From Lanius collurio (Eukaryota; Chordata; Aves; Passeriformes; Laniidae): a stretch of 64,000 bases of DNA. The notes beneath the pieces were generated by a model. The model had not been told where the DNA came from. It saw nothing but the letters and a program-made list of their open reading frames with translations, and did not search any database. The stretch's first letter is position 1; the number at the start of each line of letters is the position of its first letter. The translations under genes and the position numbers were made by a program. The stretch lies in NCBI GenBank assembly GCA_020086605.1, contig JACBWW010000007.1:18358483-18422482 (forward strand), written 5' to 3'. Shown one piece after another: positions 12,616 through 26,500 of this stretch.

Positions 12616-14675
12616 CGAAGTGAGAGTGGAGTGTGCTGGAATTGGGGAGACAGGGAATAAGTGTCTCTGGGTGCAAAGCTAAGATGTAAAATCTGCCCTT
12701 ACCTTGAAATAAGAAAGTTAAAGGGTCTGACCTATCAGAACCTGAGCAGTAAATTCATTACTTGGCCAATACTGAGAAACTGTTGCTGCAAAAGGCGGTG
12801 ACACAGTCCACTTTAAACTGGTTGAACCAGCTCGTACTAGGCAATCCCTGACATTCTAGAGACAAGCCCACTGTTTCCTTACAAGTGTGGGTCAAAACAC
12901 TGTCAGTCATCCATGAAGTGCTCTCCCAGATCCCACTTCAGCACTTGGATGATAAGTTACACAGAGGAGACCACAGGGGCTTTCTACAGTTAAAGGGCAC
13001 TACAGAACTTCAAACTAAAAATTAAGTTACTCTTTTGATGTTATATCCAATTCAACTAGGATCAGATAAATGTAAGATTAATTAATTTATTGAATTTGTA
13101 TTGTTCACACCTTTTTCTTTTTGTCTGCTCTCTCGAAGATGCCTTACAATTATTACTAAATTAAAAGCAAACATCCTCTCAATTTTCTTAATCTGACCAT
13201 AGGCGAACCTTTCAGCATCCTTTTAGCCAGCACAGCTGCTCCCCTTTTCACCTGTTTGGTAGTCTCAAGGAGAGATCATGCCTCTCTCCAGTCTAAACCC
13301 ATGAAGGAGAAAAGAAGTTGGTACAAACTTTTTAACAGCATTACTATTGTACATGTGAGGAGGTAAATAAGGGTTCAACAGGACCTTTTTTTTTTTCCTG
13401 TCTCCCAAAAGGAGGGGCATTTTGATGGGATCTTTGAAGAAAGAGCCAAGAGGTACCTTGTCATTGCTGTTTGCATTATTGCAGAAAGTGGGAAAACTGC
13501 TGATGGACTCAGAGCCCATAAAATCAAACAGAATCTGCTCTCTGGTGTGGGGAGTGAACAGCCCAAAACAATACTATGGATGTGGGTGCTGAAAGTGAGG
13601 CTGTATTGTCAGTCAGTGCTATTCACTGTGGTTTCCCTGGACATCAGATCTTTAATCACATTCATGTTTTCATAAGTATTCCCAGAGACTCTGATTTTCA
13701 GCTGGAAACCAGATCAGAGTTTGCTCCTGGTGGAAGATAACCACTTTTTCAATTAGAGTGGGATAGAGAAGTGTTGAGCCACTATGTAATTTATTAACAC
13801 AGAGATGGTCAGACCATTCAAACTTAAACCACATTTTAAGTATTTGTAAGGATACAGGCATTTTTATACTCCGTGGCAGAAATCCTTTCTCCCTCACCAG
13901 AGAAGGATTTACTTTAGAAAAGTAAATAGTATTTATTAGAAATGCTATTTAAAATCAGAAAGCAAAATTGTCTTGTAAGAGGTAGCTGGCAGAAAAACCC
14001 ACGCAAAGTAGCGTAAAAAGAATGTAAAGAAAGACTAGCTGTTGGTGGGAGGAATATTCAAAGACAGCAAGGGAAAAAAGCGAGCTCAGTTCAAAGGGAG
14101 GTTGTGATAAATGACTGCCTGAAGTACATTTAAATGGAAGAAGACAACTTAGAGACACCAAAGAGACAAACATGAGGACAACAATCCATAAGGTATAGCC
14201 AGGAATCACAGCTAGGTGATTGAGAATAGTTCCAAACAGAAGCAGCTGTTTCGGGGCAGTCCTGCATTTATGACAGAAAAGGACTGCCAACGAAAATAAT
14301 CCTCAATAAATAGTCTTATTTGTGACAGAAGGAAATTACATCTTGCTTATCTAGTTCTTCTCTTCACTGTGTATAAACATACTGAGAACAGGTTTGTTTG
14401 AAAAAAAATGTACTCATTATGGCAGTAGCCCATTCTTTTATCTTTTTTCTTTCTTACCTCAGAAAGAACAGAACCAGGAATATATTTTCTACCAATATTT
14501 CAAAATAAAATATAGTTCTCTAAAGATCAAAGATATGGTTTGTGACAGGATGCAGTGATATCTAGTGCAGTGCCATTGGAAGGAATTAAATTTGTTTGCA
14601 GTGGAGGAGTCTTTTTTGAAAATGAATGAGAATTAAAAAAGAAATGGAGAAGGAGGCTGATAGCAAAGGTTGAGG
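12616..14675. other. Intergenic DNA between the two direct repeats
   Basis: About 2.06 kb with no recognisable gene or repeat. The minus frame at 13955-14290 (111 codons, hydrophobic) mirrors an A/G-rich + strand and has no family resemblance. Confidence 0.5.
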
Positions 14676-14803
14676 AAAACACAAAGGGCCTATTGGACAG
14701 CGCTTCTATTCTTCTCTGTATGGTGCATTAAGTGCATTATAGTAAAAATGAAGGAAATTTCTTTCTTTCTTTTTAAAGTCCAACATTATTGAACTTGAAA
14801 CCT
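14676..14803 (+). repeat. Direct repeat, copy 2 (about 125 bp)
   Basis: Copy of 12493-12615, with a few substitutions and short insertions in the first 50 bp and about 80 nearly identical bases thereafter. The two copies lie 2.2 kb apart. Confidence 0.8.
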
Positions 14804-16669
14804 TTAACTGTGAGCAAAGCTGTGGCTTTTCTTTAATACAATTCTGCTATTGATTTCTTCATGCATTTCATTGGAATGATTCTGACAGTTTAAAAAAAAT
14901 ACATTACCTTGATGAAAGACACGATTTTTCTCATGTAGAAAGGCATTCAAGTAGGTATGTGTGATGTACCAGACATGTGTATCTTAAATGATTCTCTGAA
15001 GCACAAAAAAAAAAAAAAAAAAAGGAAAGAAAGACATTTCAAAGAATGGTGATCCAGTTCTTCTCATTGAATGGGACTCTGCACACACAGGTATCACAGC
15101 AGCATCTTTGGCAAACACAATCACTTCTTCCTTTCTACTGCTTTTCACTATCCTAAATCCCTTTCTGGTCTGTTGACTTCTATTGTGTTTCTCTCTTTCA
15201 CTCAGCATTTGGTCATTGCCACATTGCATTAGCTTCCTCTTTATGCAAATTGTGTAGTTTTATCTTTAATAATGGAGGAAGGTGTATTTTAAATGTCTTA
15301 ATATGCTAGGGCACAGAAACCACCAGCTGCTGCTTTACCACCCTATAACCAGTCTCTCCATTTCCCATCAGTGATCCTGTTTGCACATGAGCTCATTTTA
15401 AAAACACTACGTCTTTAGCATGTACTTACAAGGCTCCTCTTTCTTTCAGACAGGAACTACATGAAACTCACAGACCTGAAGGACAAAAAGAAATCCTCTG
15501 GTCCAACCCTGTGCATTATGGAATTGTAAGATTGTCTATGTGTTATTTCAAGCTCAAAAGCCTTTCTTGCACTGGAATGTGTGCCTGAATAGATCTTGAG
15601 CTAAAATTTGTTCAATGAAGGGCATTGCTGCCCTTGATAAATTATAACAATGGTTAATTTTCTATACTGTTAGAGTTTCCTTCATCATACTCTTACTTTT
15701 AGGCTGAATTTGTCTTTCAGCCACTGTAAAGAGAAAGACTCTATTCAAGCCTCTGCAGCAAGAAAGTGTCCTGATTTTGTTCTTATTCTGAGGACAAATG
15801 CATCTGAACTAGCAGTGCTGCTCACTCTTCTCTGTACTACACACATCCCCAGCACACTTTAATAAGTCACTTGTCCTCCCAGCCCACTGGCAGTTGGCCA
15901 GATGTAGGCCTTAAGCAGTCTGGTAAAAATGTGATGTGGTATCAGCAAAGAGGTTGCAAAGAGGTAACTGGAATTCTCACTTTTGCAAAGCTGCCTCCAT
16001 GAAAATGACACAGTAAAAGATTCCCTTTGTAACCCTGGCCAGGTTGTTAATCCTCATCTGTGGAGCAATTTAAGAAATCCTACATGTCCACATTCCAAGA
16101 ACTCTAAGCTGACCATGATGCTTCTAAGAAAAATAAAGTTTGAATATTTTTCTAAAATTATTAAATCAAGTTATCAATCTCCTTATCTATATTTGGGGAA
16201 GAGAGCAGCTGTTTGGATGAATAGCACTTTGCTGGGGGCTTGGAGCAAAAATTTCCATTTCTATTCTGAGATGTTCACATATTCCAGCGTCAATGTTCTG
16301 CATAATCACATTTCTGGGAAAAATGTCTGGGTCCTGTCCCACTATGCATGCAGAGCATAGTATGGTACCAAGAGCCTGTGCAGATATTTAGGAGCAAGAA
16401 AGAAAAAGAACCAAAATCTTCAGTTCTTATCTTGGAATGTCCAGATGTGGGTGACTTCACTCCCTTCCAACACTTCCTATTCCAAGGTGAGAAACGAGGA
16501 CTTTTCACAGAAGATACCCCTCTTGAAGGCTCTTCTCGTAAACTCTGTAACACTTTCACCTCCATATCTCGTTCAAGAATCAACACTCCGAGTGGAAACA
16601 TTGTCACCTCTCAGTCAGGCAAACTGAACTTACAACCAGATGCCCAGTGTAGAATTACACATTTCTCTA
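14804..16669. other. Intergenic DNA, no gene recognised
   Basis: Contains a 19-A run at 15005-15023. The overlapping open frames around 15983-16803 (125 and 151 codons) run into the LTR at 16670 and have no known motif, so they are not called genes. Confidence 0.5.
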
Positions 16670-17412
16670 TGTTGGGTTTGTGTGGCCAGGTTTTGGTAAC
16701 AGAGGGCTACAGGGGTGGTTTCTCTGAGAAGGTGCCAGAAGCTTCCCCCATGTCCAATGCAGGCAGTGCCAACTGGCTCCAAGACAGACCTGCCACTGAC
16801 TGAGTCCATCGGGGATGGTCGTAGCACCTTGGGAGTAACAGATTTAAGGAGGTAAAAAAGTCACCGCACAACAGCAGCGGCAAGACAGAGCAAGGAGTGT
16901 GAATTTGTGAGTGCAACAGCCCTGCAGACACCCAGGTCAGTGAAGGAGGGGTGCAGGTGCTCCAGGCAGAGCAGAGGTTCCCCTGCAGCCCGTGGTGCAG
17001 ACCACGGTGAGGCAGCTGTGCCCTCCAGCCCACGGAGGGCCAGTGGGGCAGGACATCCTGTAATGAAGGGGATGCAGCCCCCATTTCCCATCTACCTGTG
17101 CTGCTGAGGAGTAGGAGGCAGAAAATCAGGAGTAAATTTAAGTCCAAGAAGGAGGAAGGGATGGGGTAAGATTTATTTTTTGTAACGTCTAGGTTTATTT
17201 TTCATTATCCTACTCTGATTTGATTGGTAATAAATTAAATTAATTTTTTATCCAAGTCTTATCTGTTTTGCCCATGACAGTGACTGGTCAGTGATCTCTC
17301 CCTGTCCTTACTGCAACCCATGAACCTTTCATTTTACTTCCTCCTCCTTGTCCAGCATAGAAAGGACTGATCGAGAGGCTTTGGTGGGAACTTGGCATCA
17401 AAACCTACCATA
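16670..17412 (+). mobile_element. ERVL-type solitary LTR
   Basis: Begins TGTTGGGTTTGTGTGGC and ends near CAAAACCTACCATA. The order of landmarks is that of a common avian ERVL LTR: CAAGACAGACCTGCC, a TTTAAGG box near 16840, CCCTGCAGACACC, CCCTGCAGCCCGTGG, GGAGGCAGAAAATC, TTGATTGGTAATAAATTAA with AATAAA at 17229-17234, TTTTGCCCATGACAGTGA, and GCTTTGGTGGGAACTTGGC. No internal retroviral region follows, so it is a solo LTR. Flanking bases share only part of a target duplication (CTCT), so exact ends are approximate. Confidence 0.88.
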
Positions 17413-18468
17413 TACTCTCACTTCCTAAGTCCAGGGTCACTGTGTTTGGGGAAGTCAGCTTTTGCTCTTGCTGTCATGAGCTCCCTTTGAAAAACAAACT
17501 CAGAACTGTCTTTAGAAATATTACAATAAATTGTTCTTTCAACATAATACTTACAAAAATTTTGACAGTGTTGAGAGTATTCAGTATTACTGCAGTGTTA
17601 TTTTAGTGATGCTCTTTAGACCTAAGGAGACAAAGGAACATAAAACTTCAAAACTGATCAGGGCAAAAATCAATTCAGAATAATATCCTGTTTCTGATGC
17701 TAGCCAGCAACTGGAAATATTTGTCCCCAATATATCCTCCCCATCTTATTGAGAAGCACAGGGGTTTCCCAAGGCAAGTGTCTTAGTCAAATAAATACAT
17801 GCAATGATCTTGCAATGGACCTATTCTTGAATTTCTCTATATCTTTTAATTTTTTTTTTTATTATTTTACTGCATCTTGTGACACATTAGATGATTTAAT
17901 TACACACCATGTTCATTTTAAAGACAGGATGTTGATTTAGCTGTGTTCCATAGCCCTTGTCTTGTGAAAAATAATGAGTAATAATTGCCTTGTCATCTTT
18001 CTAAATTTATGGTCTTCCATTCCAATTACAGTTGGGAGATGACTCTCTAAACACTTCCCACAGAAAACCTAGAAGACTTAGAGAAGACTTGGACTTGGAC
18101 ATCTAATTAAAAATTATTAAAATTAAGGAAGATGAATCCTATCTTTTACTGTCCTGAAAAATATTGTCTGAATATGGCTACTATTTGAACACTCATTAAT
18201 TTCTATGATTTTGTTGAATTGAATCCAACCAATGAACCCCTTTGATTTTTCCAGAGCATTGGTAATTAATATGAAGTCTAATACCTATGAGCTGCTATGC
18301 ATTGTATTCACCACATAATATACTGGATGGAAAACCTTACTCATTCAATACAAAATTCTGAGCTTTTTTAAAAATATGACCTTTTGTCATACCTATAATA
18401 GCAGAAAATACTGTAGAAAAAAACTAATACACACAAAAACAACCCTCTCTTCTGCATTATGGAAACAG
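17413..18468. other. Intergenic DNA, no feature seen
   Basis: AT-rich, with a T run near 17850. No repeat or gene recognised. Confidence 0.5.
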
Positions 18469-18790
18469 AATCGTGGAAGGGGTCAGGCTGGAAGGGACCA
18501 TAGTTAGTCATCTGGTCCAACCTCCCTGCTCAAGCAGGGTCATCCCAGAGCACATTGCACAGCATCATGTCCACATGGTTCTTGAATATCTCCAGTGAGG
18601 GAGATTCCACTACCTCTCTGGACAATTTATAACCAGTAAAGAAGTTCTTCCCCATGGTCAGGTGGAAGCTCCTGTGCACAAGTTTCTGCCCACTGCCTCT
18701 TGTCCTATTGCTTGGCACCCCCCAGCAGAGCCTGGTCCATCCTCTGACACCCTCCCTTCAGATACTTACAGACATTGAAACCTCACTGCT
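18469..18790 (-). mobile_element. CR1 fragment
   Basis: About 320 bp of CR1 3' region in minus orientation: AGGCTGGAAGGGACCATAG, TCTGGTCCAACCTCCCTGCT, TCCAGTGAGGGAGATTCCAC, GCCCACTGCCTCTTGTCCTA. 5'-truncated at the right end. Confidence 0.93.
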
Positions 18791-21700
18791 AGATTACAAT
18801 GTAAGTCATCCTGATGGAAACTCAAATTAAATATTAAATGTCCTTTGTCATGTATTTAAAAATCCAGAAAATAACATGCTGGAGCTACTTCTGATGGGGA
18901 CTACTGTGGCTATTTAAATACGAGGAATGTGTAAGTTTTGTGTAGTTTCTCTTCAGTAAAAGTGTTTCTACAGTTGAAAACAATTCATAAATAGATAAAT
19001 TTCACTGCGGAGTAGTGGCACATGGTTTTAGTGGAAGCTTTGTACATGTCATTTCTGCTCCATCAGAATGCCCAGTGTAGGGTACCTGGCCAGTGATGTG
19101 TCAACCAAAACGCCTTGTTCTGCACCACAGATCCTTTTAGAGCCAAAGGACAAGCTGGGAGCTCACAAGCAGTGACCTAAACAGCTCCAAACCAGCCCCT
19201 CCAGGCAGAACTCCTGTGGGTTTTCACAGGGGGCTAAGTTGTCCAAGCATGTGTTAAAATTCATTGAAGACCAAGTTCTTCAGGGGCAGGTACAGGCGCT
19301 GATAGACCTTCAGCCATATTAGGCATCATCTAATCACCCATCTGCTCAAACCAGGAACCTTCAAAGGAACCTGGAACTCAAGCTGGGAGCACCATAAAAA
19401 CCTCCAGGCTGAATGGGCTACTAGAAGGAAGTAACTGGGGGTGAAATATTATCCTTCAGTGCCTTAAAGCTTCTTGCACTTCAGTTTGTTCCTGTGTACA
19501 TGGGTACTCCAGAAAATTTAGGATTTTGTGGTATATTTGCTCCACAGAAGAAATAGGCCATCACTAACAGCCTATAAGGAATTGGGAGACCTTCTGCTGG
19601 GTGCAGAAACCCAAACTGATTAAAGTCATCTGTGAAAACTGAGATTTGTAATAAAAGTATTAAGATTAGTAGGAATGGAGAGTGAATGGGCATGTCTGGG
19701 TGTGGAAGGAAAGGAAGAAAAAAAAAGGAAAACCAGAAGCAGGGCTGTCAAGAATGGCAGGTGTCAATAATACCCAGATATGCAAGTTCCCAGCATCCAG
19801 ACACACACTTTCACAAAGTACCCAGGAAGAGGAAGTGCCTAGAATTAAACAGAGGAAATGACAGACAGAAAATGGACAGGACTGGAATGTTAAGACTCAA
19901 AACAATGAGCTAAAAGGAAACAAATATTAATGACTTACACAAATAGGTCAGGATATCTCAAAAGACCACAGTTGCTGTCAGTTCCTTAAAGGCACATCTT
20001 GGTGACCTCAACTTGTTGATCACATGCTGAAGAGCCCAGGGGATCCAGGGAGTGGAAGATAACTGCACCCATCATCCCACCTACTGCTCTAGCCAGGCCC
20101 TCCAGACACGCAGCTCAGGACTTGTGAACAGGGAGGCATGAGCAGAATTAGCTATTTTTAAAATACATATTAAAAACATGTTCATGTTGAGCTTTGCTAT
20201 AGTATCTCCTGGATTCTGGAGGCACCAACACAACCTTTAGACTCAGTTGCTTTCTCCCCTAGTGGCTCTGAAAATACTGAAGGCCCTTTAGTACCTTTGC
20301 CTCTGCACTTCAGCCCACAGTCTTCCTAGGCAAATGGTGAAGTGACGGGTGAAACCACTCACAAAGCCAGTCTGTCTCATGAGGGGAAGCATATATCTCA
20401 TGGAGGCACAAATCATGGAGATTATTCTTGGCTGACAAATACACAGCTATCAAGTCTCCCGTTTTGGAGATCGATTGCTGAGAGTCTGATAGTTATTCAG
20501 AATATTCACAGTTGATCTGCCAGCTGTTAATGAATTTAAGGGGGATGGATACTTTATATTTGGGAGGAGATGAAATGATTCTTGGTCATCAGAGGTTGAC
20601 TTGCCTCAAGGTTAAACTCAGTCATTGTTGCTCTAATGGAGATGTAGCACTGGGATAGTTGGAATCAGTGGCACTGCTCTGTAGCTGCTGAGAGCATTAC
20701 ATTCACAGTTCCTTCTCTACAATTCCCCATGAGCAAGTGAAGTGCATTTGTGTACCTTGGTTGTATTTCAGCTGAGAAATGCTACATGCACAGGCTAATG
20801 GGAAAATAGTCCCTGAGCCTTCAAGTATATTACCTGTGGTAAATTAATCATTTAATGTAGGTATACATTTATGTAATATTTGCCCAAGAGTTGCTCTGGA
20901 ATTCTCTTTGAATAATACACAATTAGATTTAAATGTTTTCCTCAATTTTCCTTTCATGAGCACATTTTCCAAATTTTCTCTGATAATTCATTCCATAGCT
21001 GCATTTTAACGGGTTTGTAAAATTTTACTAACTCACAAAGATATAATTTGCATAGAAATGAAATACAGACAGAAATGCTGAAGAAAAAAGGAGATTTAAA
21101 CTAAGTATAGCATGACAAACAATTTCTTTCATAGGTACTTTCCAGTGCAGTTGGAAACAGTCATTTAAAAGAATACTATCAAAGAACATGCTGTACCAAG
21201 AAATGGTACATTATAAACCAAATTCAAACAGCCACATCTAAATTCCACATTCATATGAATTGAATGATTGACTGATTATTACTGGCATTTATTTCACAGA
21301 AAGAGGGCAGCTTAATAAAAGTGTATTATTCAGTCAATGGTATGCTATGATGGATAAAGAGGTGAAAATCACAAACATTTAAATCCAAAAAAAGGCAGAA
21401 GGCAAAGCAAGTACTGAAAAGGAGGGAAGAGAATTCATTGCTAAGTGATCATCTTTTAGGCTACCCCATTGACAGTCTACTCCAGCAGCCAGGCTCAGAA
21501 AACATGGAAAACTGTGCCTGGGACAGAATTTACAGATGTCTCTGTATTATTTTTCTTTCTGCTTATTGCATATCTGCTCCCATTGGCCTTTACTTACTGG
21601 CAAGATACGTCTTTGTTGATTAAGTCTTGCATGGGTTTCCTAAAAGCAAATCAAATTAGAACAAATGTTGGTCTCATAGGGAGCCAACGTGTGCATTAGT

Positions 21701-23456
21701 ATTTGTACCACATCAGCAAAGGTAACCTTTAAGCAGAGCCTTAAAACCACTTTTCTCCACATGCAAAGTGCTCTCTCACTTAACAGGTTGAATCCACAAT
21801 TTGAGCTGTGCTCCTCCAGCAGCCTCAGAGAAGGATTGCTCATTGCTGGTCCTGATGATTCACAAAGCCTGTAGGGAGACAAACTGCCCCTCACCCAGAC
21901 TGGACCTTCATGTCACCTGGTGTTCACACAAGAAGAGCCTGACAGTCACAGCCATTCTCTTTCTCTCAGAAAATGAGTTTAAGCCCTTTGCAATCACTTT
22001 TCCCATTAATTCCTCCTTTCCACAATTTCAGCAGCAACCCAAGTACTGAAATTCAAGCCCCTGCAAAGACCCATCTCCCCTCTTCAGCTTCTACCTGTCC
22101 TCCTGCCCATGCCCCTGTGATGCCCAGAAATGAAGCACCCAAGACAAGGAGGGGACAAGACTGTAAGCAGGTAAGTGCCCTCCCAGCCACTCCTTGCCAG
22201 CCTGTCTCCTCACAGTGCTGTGTCACAACACCCAAAACTGTGTTCTGCAATGGCATTGCAGCTGCTTCTTCCTGGGGGCCTGCGGTCCTGACATATATGC
22301 CCATTACCCCTCCTGCTTTAAAAAAAAAAAAGAAAAAAATTTAAATATTTATCACAAGTCAGCCACAGGGATAAATAGAAGAGACAAAGTATCATAATGG
22401 CTTTAAAAACACTCTAGTAAAAGTTGAAGACAAGGAACTAAAAGGTTTGGGCCAGAAGTGTGTGGTGTTTCATCATGCACCAAGGAAGAGACTTAGCTCA
22501 ATTGCTGAGAAACATCTCTGTGTAGCATTCATCAGACACTACTTTACTTCAGCATGCCCTTAAGCACAAAGAAAACAAACCACTTCCATCTAGGGGAAAA
22601 AATACATTGTATTCTAGTTTTGAACTGAATTAAATTTTATTTTTAACCTGAGTTTTCCAGTTATAAAGAAATCTTACATACACAAGACTGTTTCTGAACA
22701 GCAATCACTGATCTCTTTCCAGAGCACAAATTATACCTAAACTATGCTGACAGGTCAGAGTAATTGAATCACCTGAAAAATGCAGTTCACATAAATCCAG
22801 GAGTTTGCATGGTTCTCAGAATTTTTCTTAAAGAAGGATGGAGAAAATTTACTCTACCTTCTCCTTGATACTCCAGTGGTTTCTCACACAATGCTCACAC
22901 AAAGGAGGTTTGGAGAGCCATTTACCTAAACAGGGCTTCATAAATCCTTCCTAAAAATGGCATCTTGCAAGTATAATATCAGTTCCTACTCAGAAGACTT
23001 GGTTTAACATCAAAACAAAAAGAGATCCTAGAATTGCAGAGGTGAGTAAAAACCAGTATTCATCTTTATATTTCCAGTTTCTTCAGTCTTTGTTTTTGAA
23101 ATATAAACCACCTTATCAAATGGTTGGATTTTTTATTTAAATGCACCTTACAGGACATTTCTTATAGTGAATGAATGGAGCTGGGAGAGGTGAGGATGAC
23201 AGAAACTGATGCAATTGGCAAAATTCCATTGCTCAGATTTGGGCTCTTAGCACAAATTGTCCCCAGTACTAAAAGAGATCCTTTTGTGTTTATTCTTGTA
23301 AAAAAAAACTTAGCAAAGAAGTCCTGAAATGCATTGCTAGGTAAGTGAATCTTTTAAATAGTCCATTCTTTCAACATCTTTCAACATTTGGATACATGCC
23401 AAGTATAAGAAGTCAAGAAAGAATTCTAATTATGGTATTTTTCCTATCAGACTTTG
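18791..23456. other. Intergenic DNA, no gene recognised
   Basis: Mixed composition. Patches at 19.05-19.42, 20.02-20.12 and 21.80-22.31 kb have more normal GC content but carry no repeat landmark or protein family I recognise. The 123-codon frame at 21973-22344 runs into an A run and is probably chance. An interrupted A run lies at 22321-22339. Confidence 0.5.
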
Positions 23457-23530
23457 CACTGGACCAAAAGGTTGGACCAGGTGATCTTTTGAGGTCCATT
23501 CCAACATAAGCTAGTCTATGATTCCGTGAA
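23457..23530 (+). mobile_element. CR1 3'-end fragment, plus orientation
   Basis: GGTTGGACCAGGTGATCTTT, GGTCCATTCCAACATAAG and a degenerate CTATGATTCCGTGA tail: the extreme 3' end of a CR1 in + orientation. Confidence 0.88.
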
Positions 23531-26500
23531 ATGATCATTGTATACTGATTTCTCTTGCTTAATGGATATTGATTTGGAAATAATTTTGCTCCGTAAGTCT
23601 CCTTTTGGGTGCAAATGAAAATTTGGTGCCCATTTGGTGTAATTGGTAAAATTGGTGCTCACTGGAGTAGCAGGTGTATGTCTCATCTGCCCATTCGCTC
23701 TCTGCAGAGGAGTAGTGTTCAAACTACATGTATTATTCTGTTTATGCTATCAGTTAAGTCCAGGATAATATTTTACATTTGCTTTTCATGATAGCAAGTG
23801 GCCAAAAAAGAAAGAGTGAAGACCAGTCCCCATGGGGGATGAAAATGGACACGCTATTTCAGTCTATTACTAGTTTGCTGTGAAGAGTCTAATGCTTTCA
23901 TTATACAGAAAACATATCTCACTCCCCTGTCTCACGGTCATATTGTGAAGATGGAGTTACCCAAAAAATGTCAGTGAAAAAGATTTATCACGATCTCTTC
24001 ATTCAGAAAGCACATAAGATCTCGGATGGACCTGGAGCACAACCAGAGGAAGCAAGGTTTGAGCAGAAGCTGGCCCATGCAGCCCATGCAGCCTTGTTGA
24101 GAGAATGATGTAGCAACTGCTGTAGACAAAGCACTGATTGACTCTGCCCAGGGTCCAAAAGGAATGTTATTACACACTGTATTTTCCTACCTACCTTCAT
24201 TGCCCCTTGTGACTCACCACGCTTCCTCATCCAACAGCCTGCTTTTGCAAGCCCCTGTAACTGTACTGTTCTCAGAGGACATAAAGAAATCATAAAGCAG
24301 TTTGTTTCTACAGACCCAGAGGTACAGCAGCTTCTCTGTCATTTAAATCTGTAGCAGTAACTTAGAACAAACAGGCACAGCCAAGGCTATGATATTCCAT
24401 ACAGCACAGTTAAATGGAAGCACACACTGGATGTATTTTTGCCCAATAAAAGTTTTTAAGCCATATGTAGCTTAAAATCATTCAGAATCTCTAAAAGTAG
24501 CATGCAGTGTTCATGTTCTTCTCATGTGTTTCTTTATTGCATAACTTCATCCTATTTAATGGTAGATAAGTGAAACCAAAGAAAGAAACACACCTGGCAG
24601 CTTCAGAATGTTAAATCTCTATCAATATCTTTTTTCAGATTATAGCATAAGAAATTAGATTTTCTTTTCTAACAGTGATCCTCCGCAAAAGAGTCTTTTA
24701 ACATAACTTTAAAACTACTCAGCCCCTAGGAATTAAAAGCCATATCAGAAACAGGTGCTACAGGAATCACCAGTCAACAATATTTTAGAAAAAGCAGGAA
24801 ACACTAGAAAAACTGGGAATACTTGAAGCTTTCACAGACCAACTGCCAAAACACAAACTTCCCCAGAAAACAGTCAAGTAGTTAGAAATCTGCAATAGAG
24901 AGGCTGAAGGACATCCACAGGAACTCTTAACAGCAAGGAGAGAAAAGAGTCCCTCCCAACATCTGGCTTGAAACTCCAGGATGGAGTCAAAGAACTCTTC
25001 TCCTGGTTTAGTACTGGCCATTGCCATCATCCCATGGGGAGATAAACAAGCAGCACACTGCTAGTGGGTAAGACAGGAGCACCTTTTTTTTGAGCTACTG
25101 GTTTTTGTTGGGCTTTTAGAACAAATGGGCAGGAAAGAGGGTGAAATAGCTCCTTCCCACTTTGCATTGCAACATGTCCTACAAAAGTTAGAAATGCAAC
25201 AGGAAAGCAGAAATGGGAGCTTATATACATGGAAAGCAAGGATAGTTCTAAAGATTATTGACTTGGGACAAGCAATAAAAAGGAGAATATTTGTACCACT
25301 GAACAAGGAAAAGTGTGGGAAGAATGAGAATATGAGATCAGGAGAGCCTGGAGAGGGATGGACAAGGTATGATCAAAGTTGCCACAGAAGAGAGTAAGAG
25401 AAGGGCACGAGGCTGAGGAATCTTACCACACTCTTGTGGTCAGCAGCATCTTTCTCATCATCTTAAGACATTGAGAAATTAAATAAAGACAAAGAAAGCT
25501 TTCTAAAAGAAAAAGAACTACAGATCAGGCATAGGCACAATGTTAACACAATTACTTTAGATAAATTGAAACCTGTATATTTGTACAGAGGGAAGCAAGC
25601 TTTGCTGCTTATGGCCTAGGAATCATATGATGAAGAATATTCAGTATATTTTTGCATCCTTTTTTCTTCAAAGTTGTTTTGGTTCCTTTTCTGAGGTGTT
25701 GACAACTTCGCCAGCTATAAACATTTGACTCAGCAGGTTTTTAATATCTGCTCCTCTCTGACTAAAGACAGGTACTGAGAAATGATGTGTAGCCTTCTCT
25801 GACCACTCAAACTATCAGGAATAAATGAAGCAATATCTGTTTCCAGAAATGAGACCAGTGCATCCTGCCAATGACAAAACAAGAAGCAATAGCCACTGAT
25901 CCCTGAGAGAATGGATGTTTCAGTACATGAAATGGTCCTATTTTAAACATGTGATTCTCTGCATAGCTAGGGGTCTCTTCACTCCTTCATCCACATTTTC
26001 CAGATATACGAGTTTGGCATGTTCCACACTGGGGGTTTCTCTCTGGCATCCATTCTATAACACTCCACACCTGGGCTGCCCCTTAATTGATAATGTAATT
26101 ATCAGTATAGTCATATTACTTCACACTAGGCATTTTCAACCATTTATCACAATGTTGATCTTTATTTTAAATATAAATCAGGCAATCATTTATGTCTTTT
26201 ATGTTCTTTGTATTTATTCAAGAATATTTAACTGTAGACAAAAGGTGACTTATTCATTATTCATCCTGAACAAGGCAAGTATGGCAATTTGAAAAGCCTG
26301 ACATTTGAGCTTTTTGCCAACACTAGCAAAATTATATCCTTCCCATTGTAAATCAATGAAGTAGAATCATTGTGCACAAAAGAATTAAATTGCCTTGTCA
26401 CTTTAATAAGGCCACCTTATATACAACCTTCAGCCAATGCCATTGTGCAGAAAAAGGGTGCATCCTTTGCCTCAGCTGTCTCAGATCTCAGTAGGCTTTC

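Noticed and set aside
13955..14290. 111-codon hydrophobic minus-strand frame resembling a membrane protein
   Set aside because: Hydrophobicity comes from the A/G-rich + strand read backwards. No family motif and no splice or promoter context.
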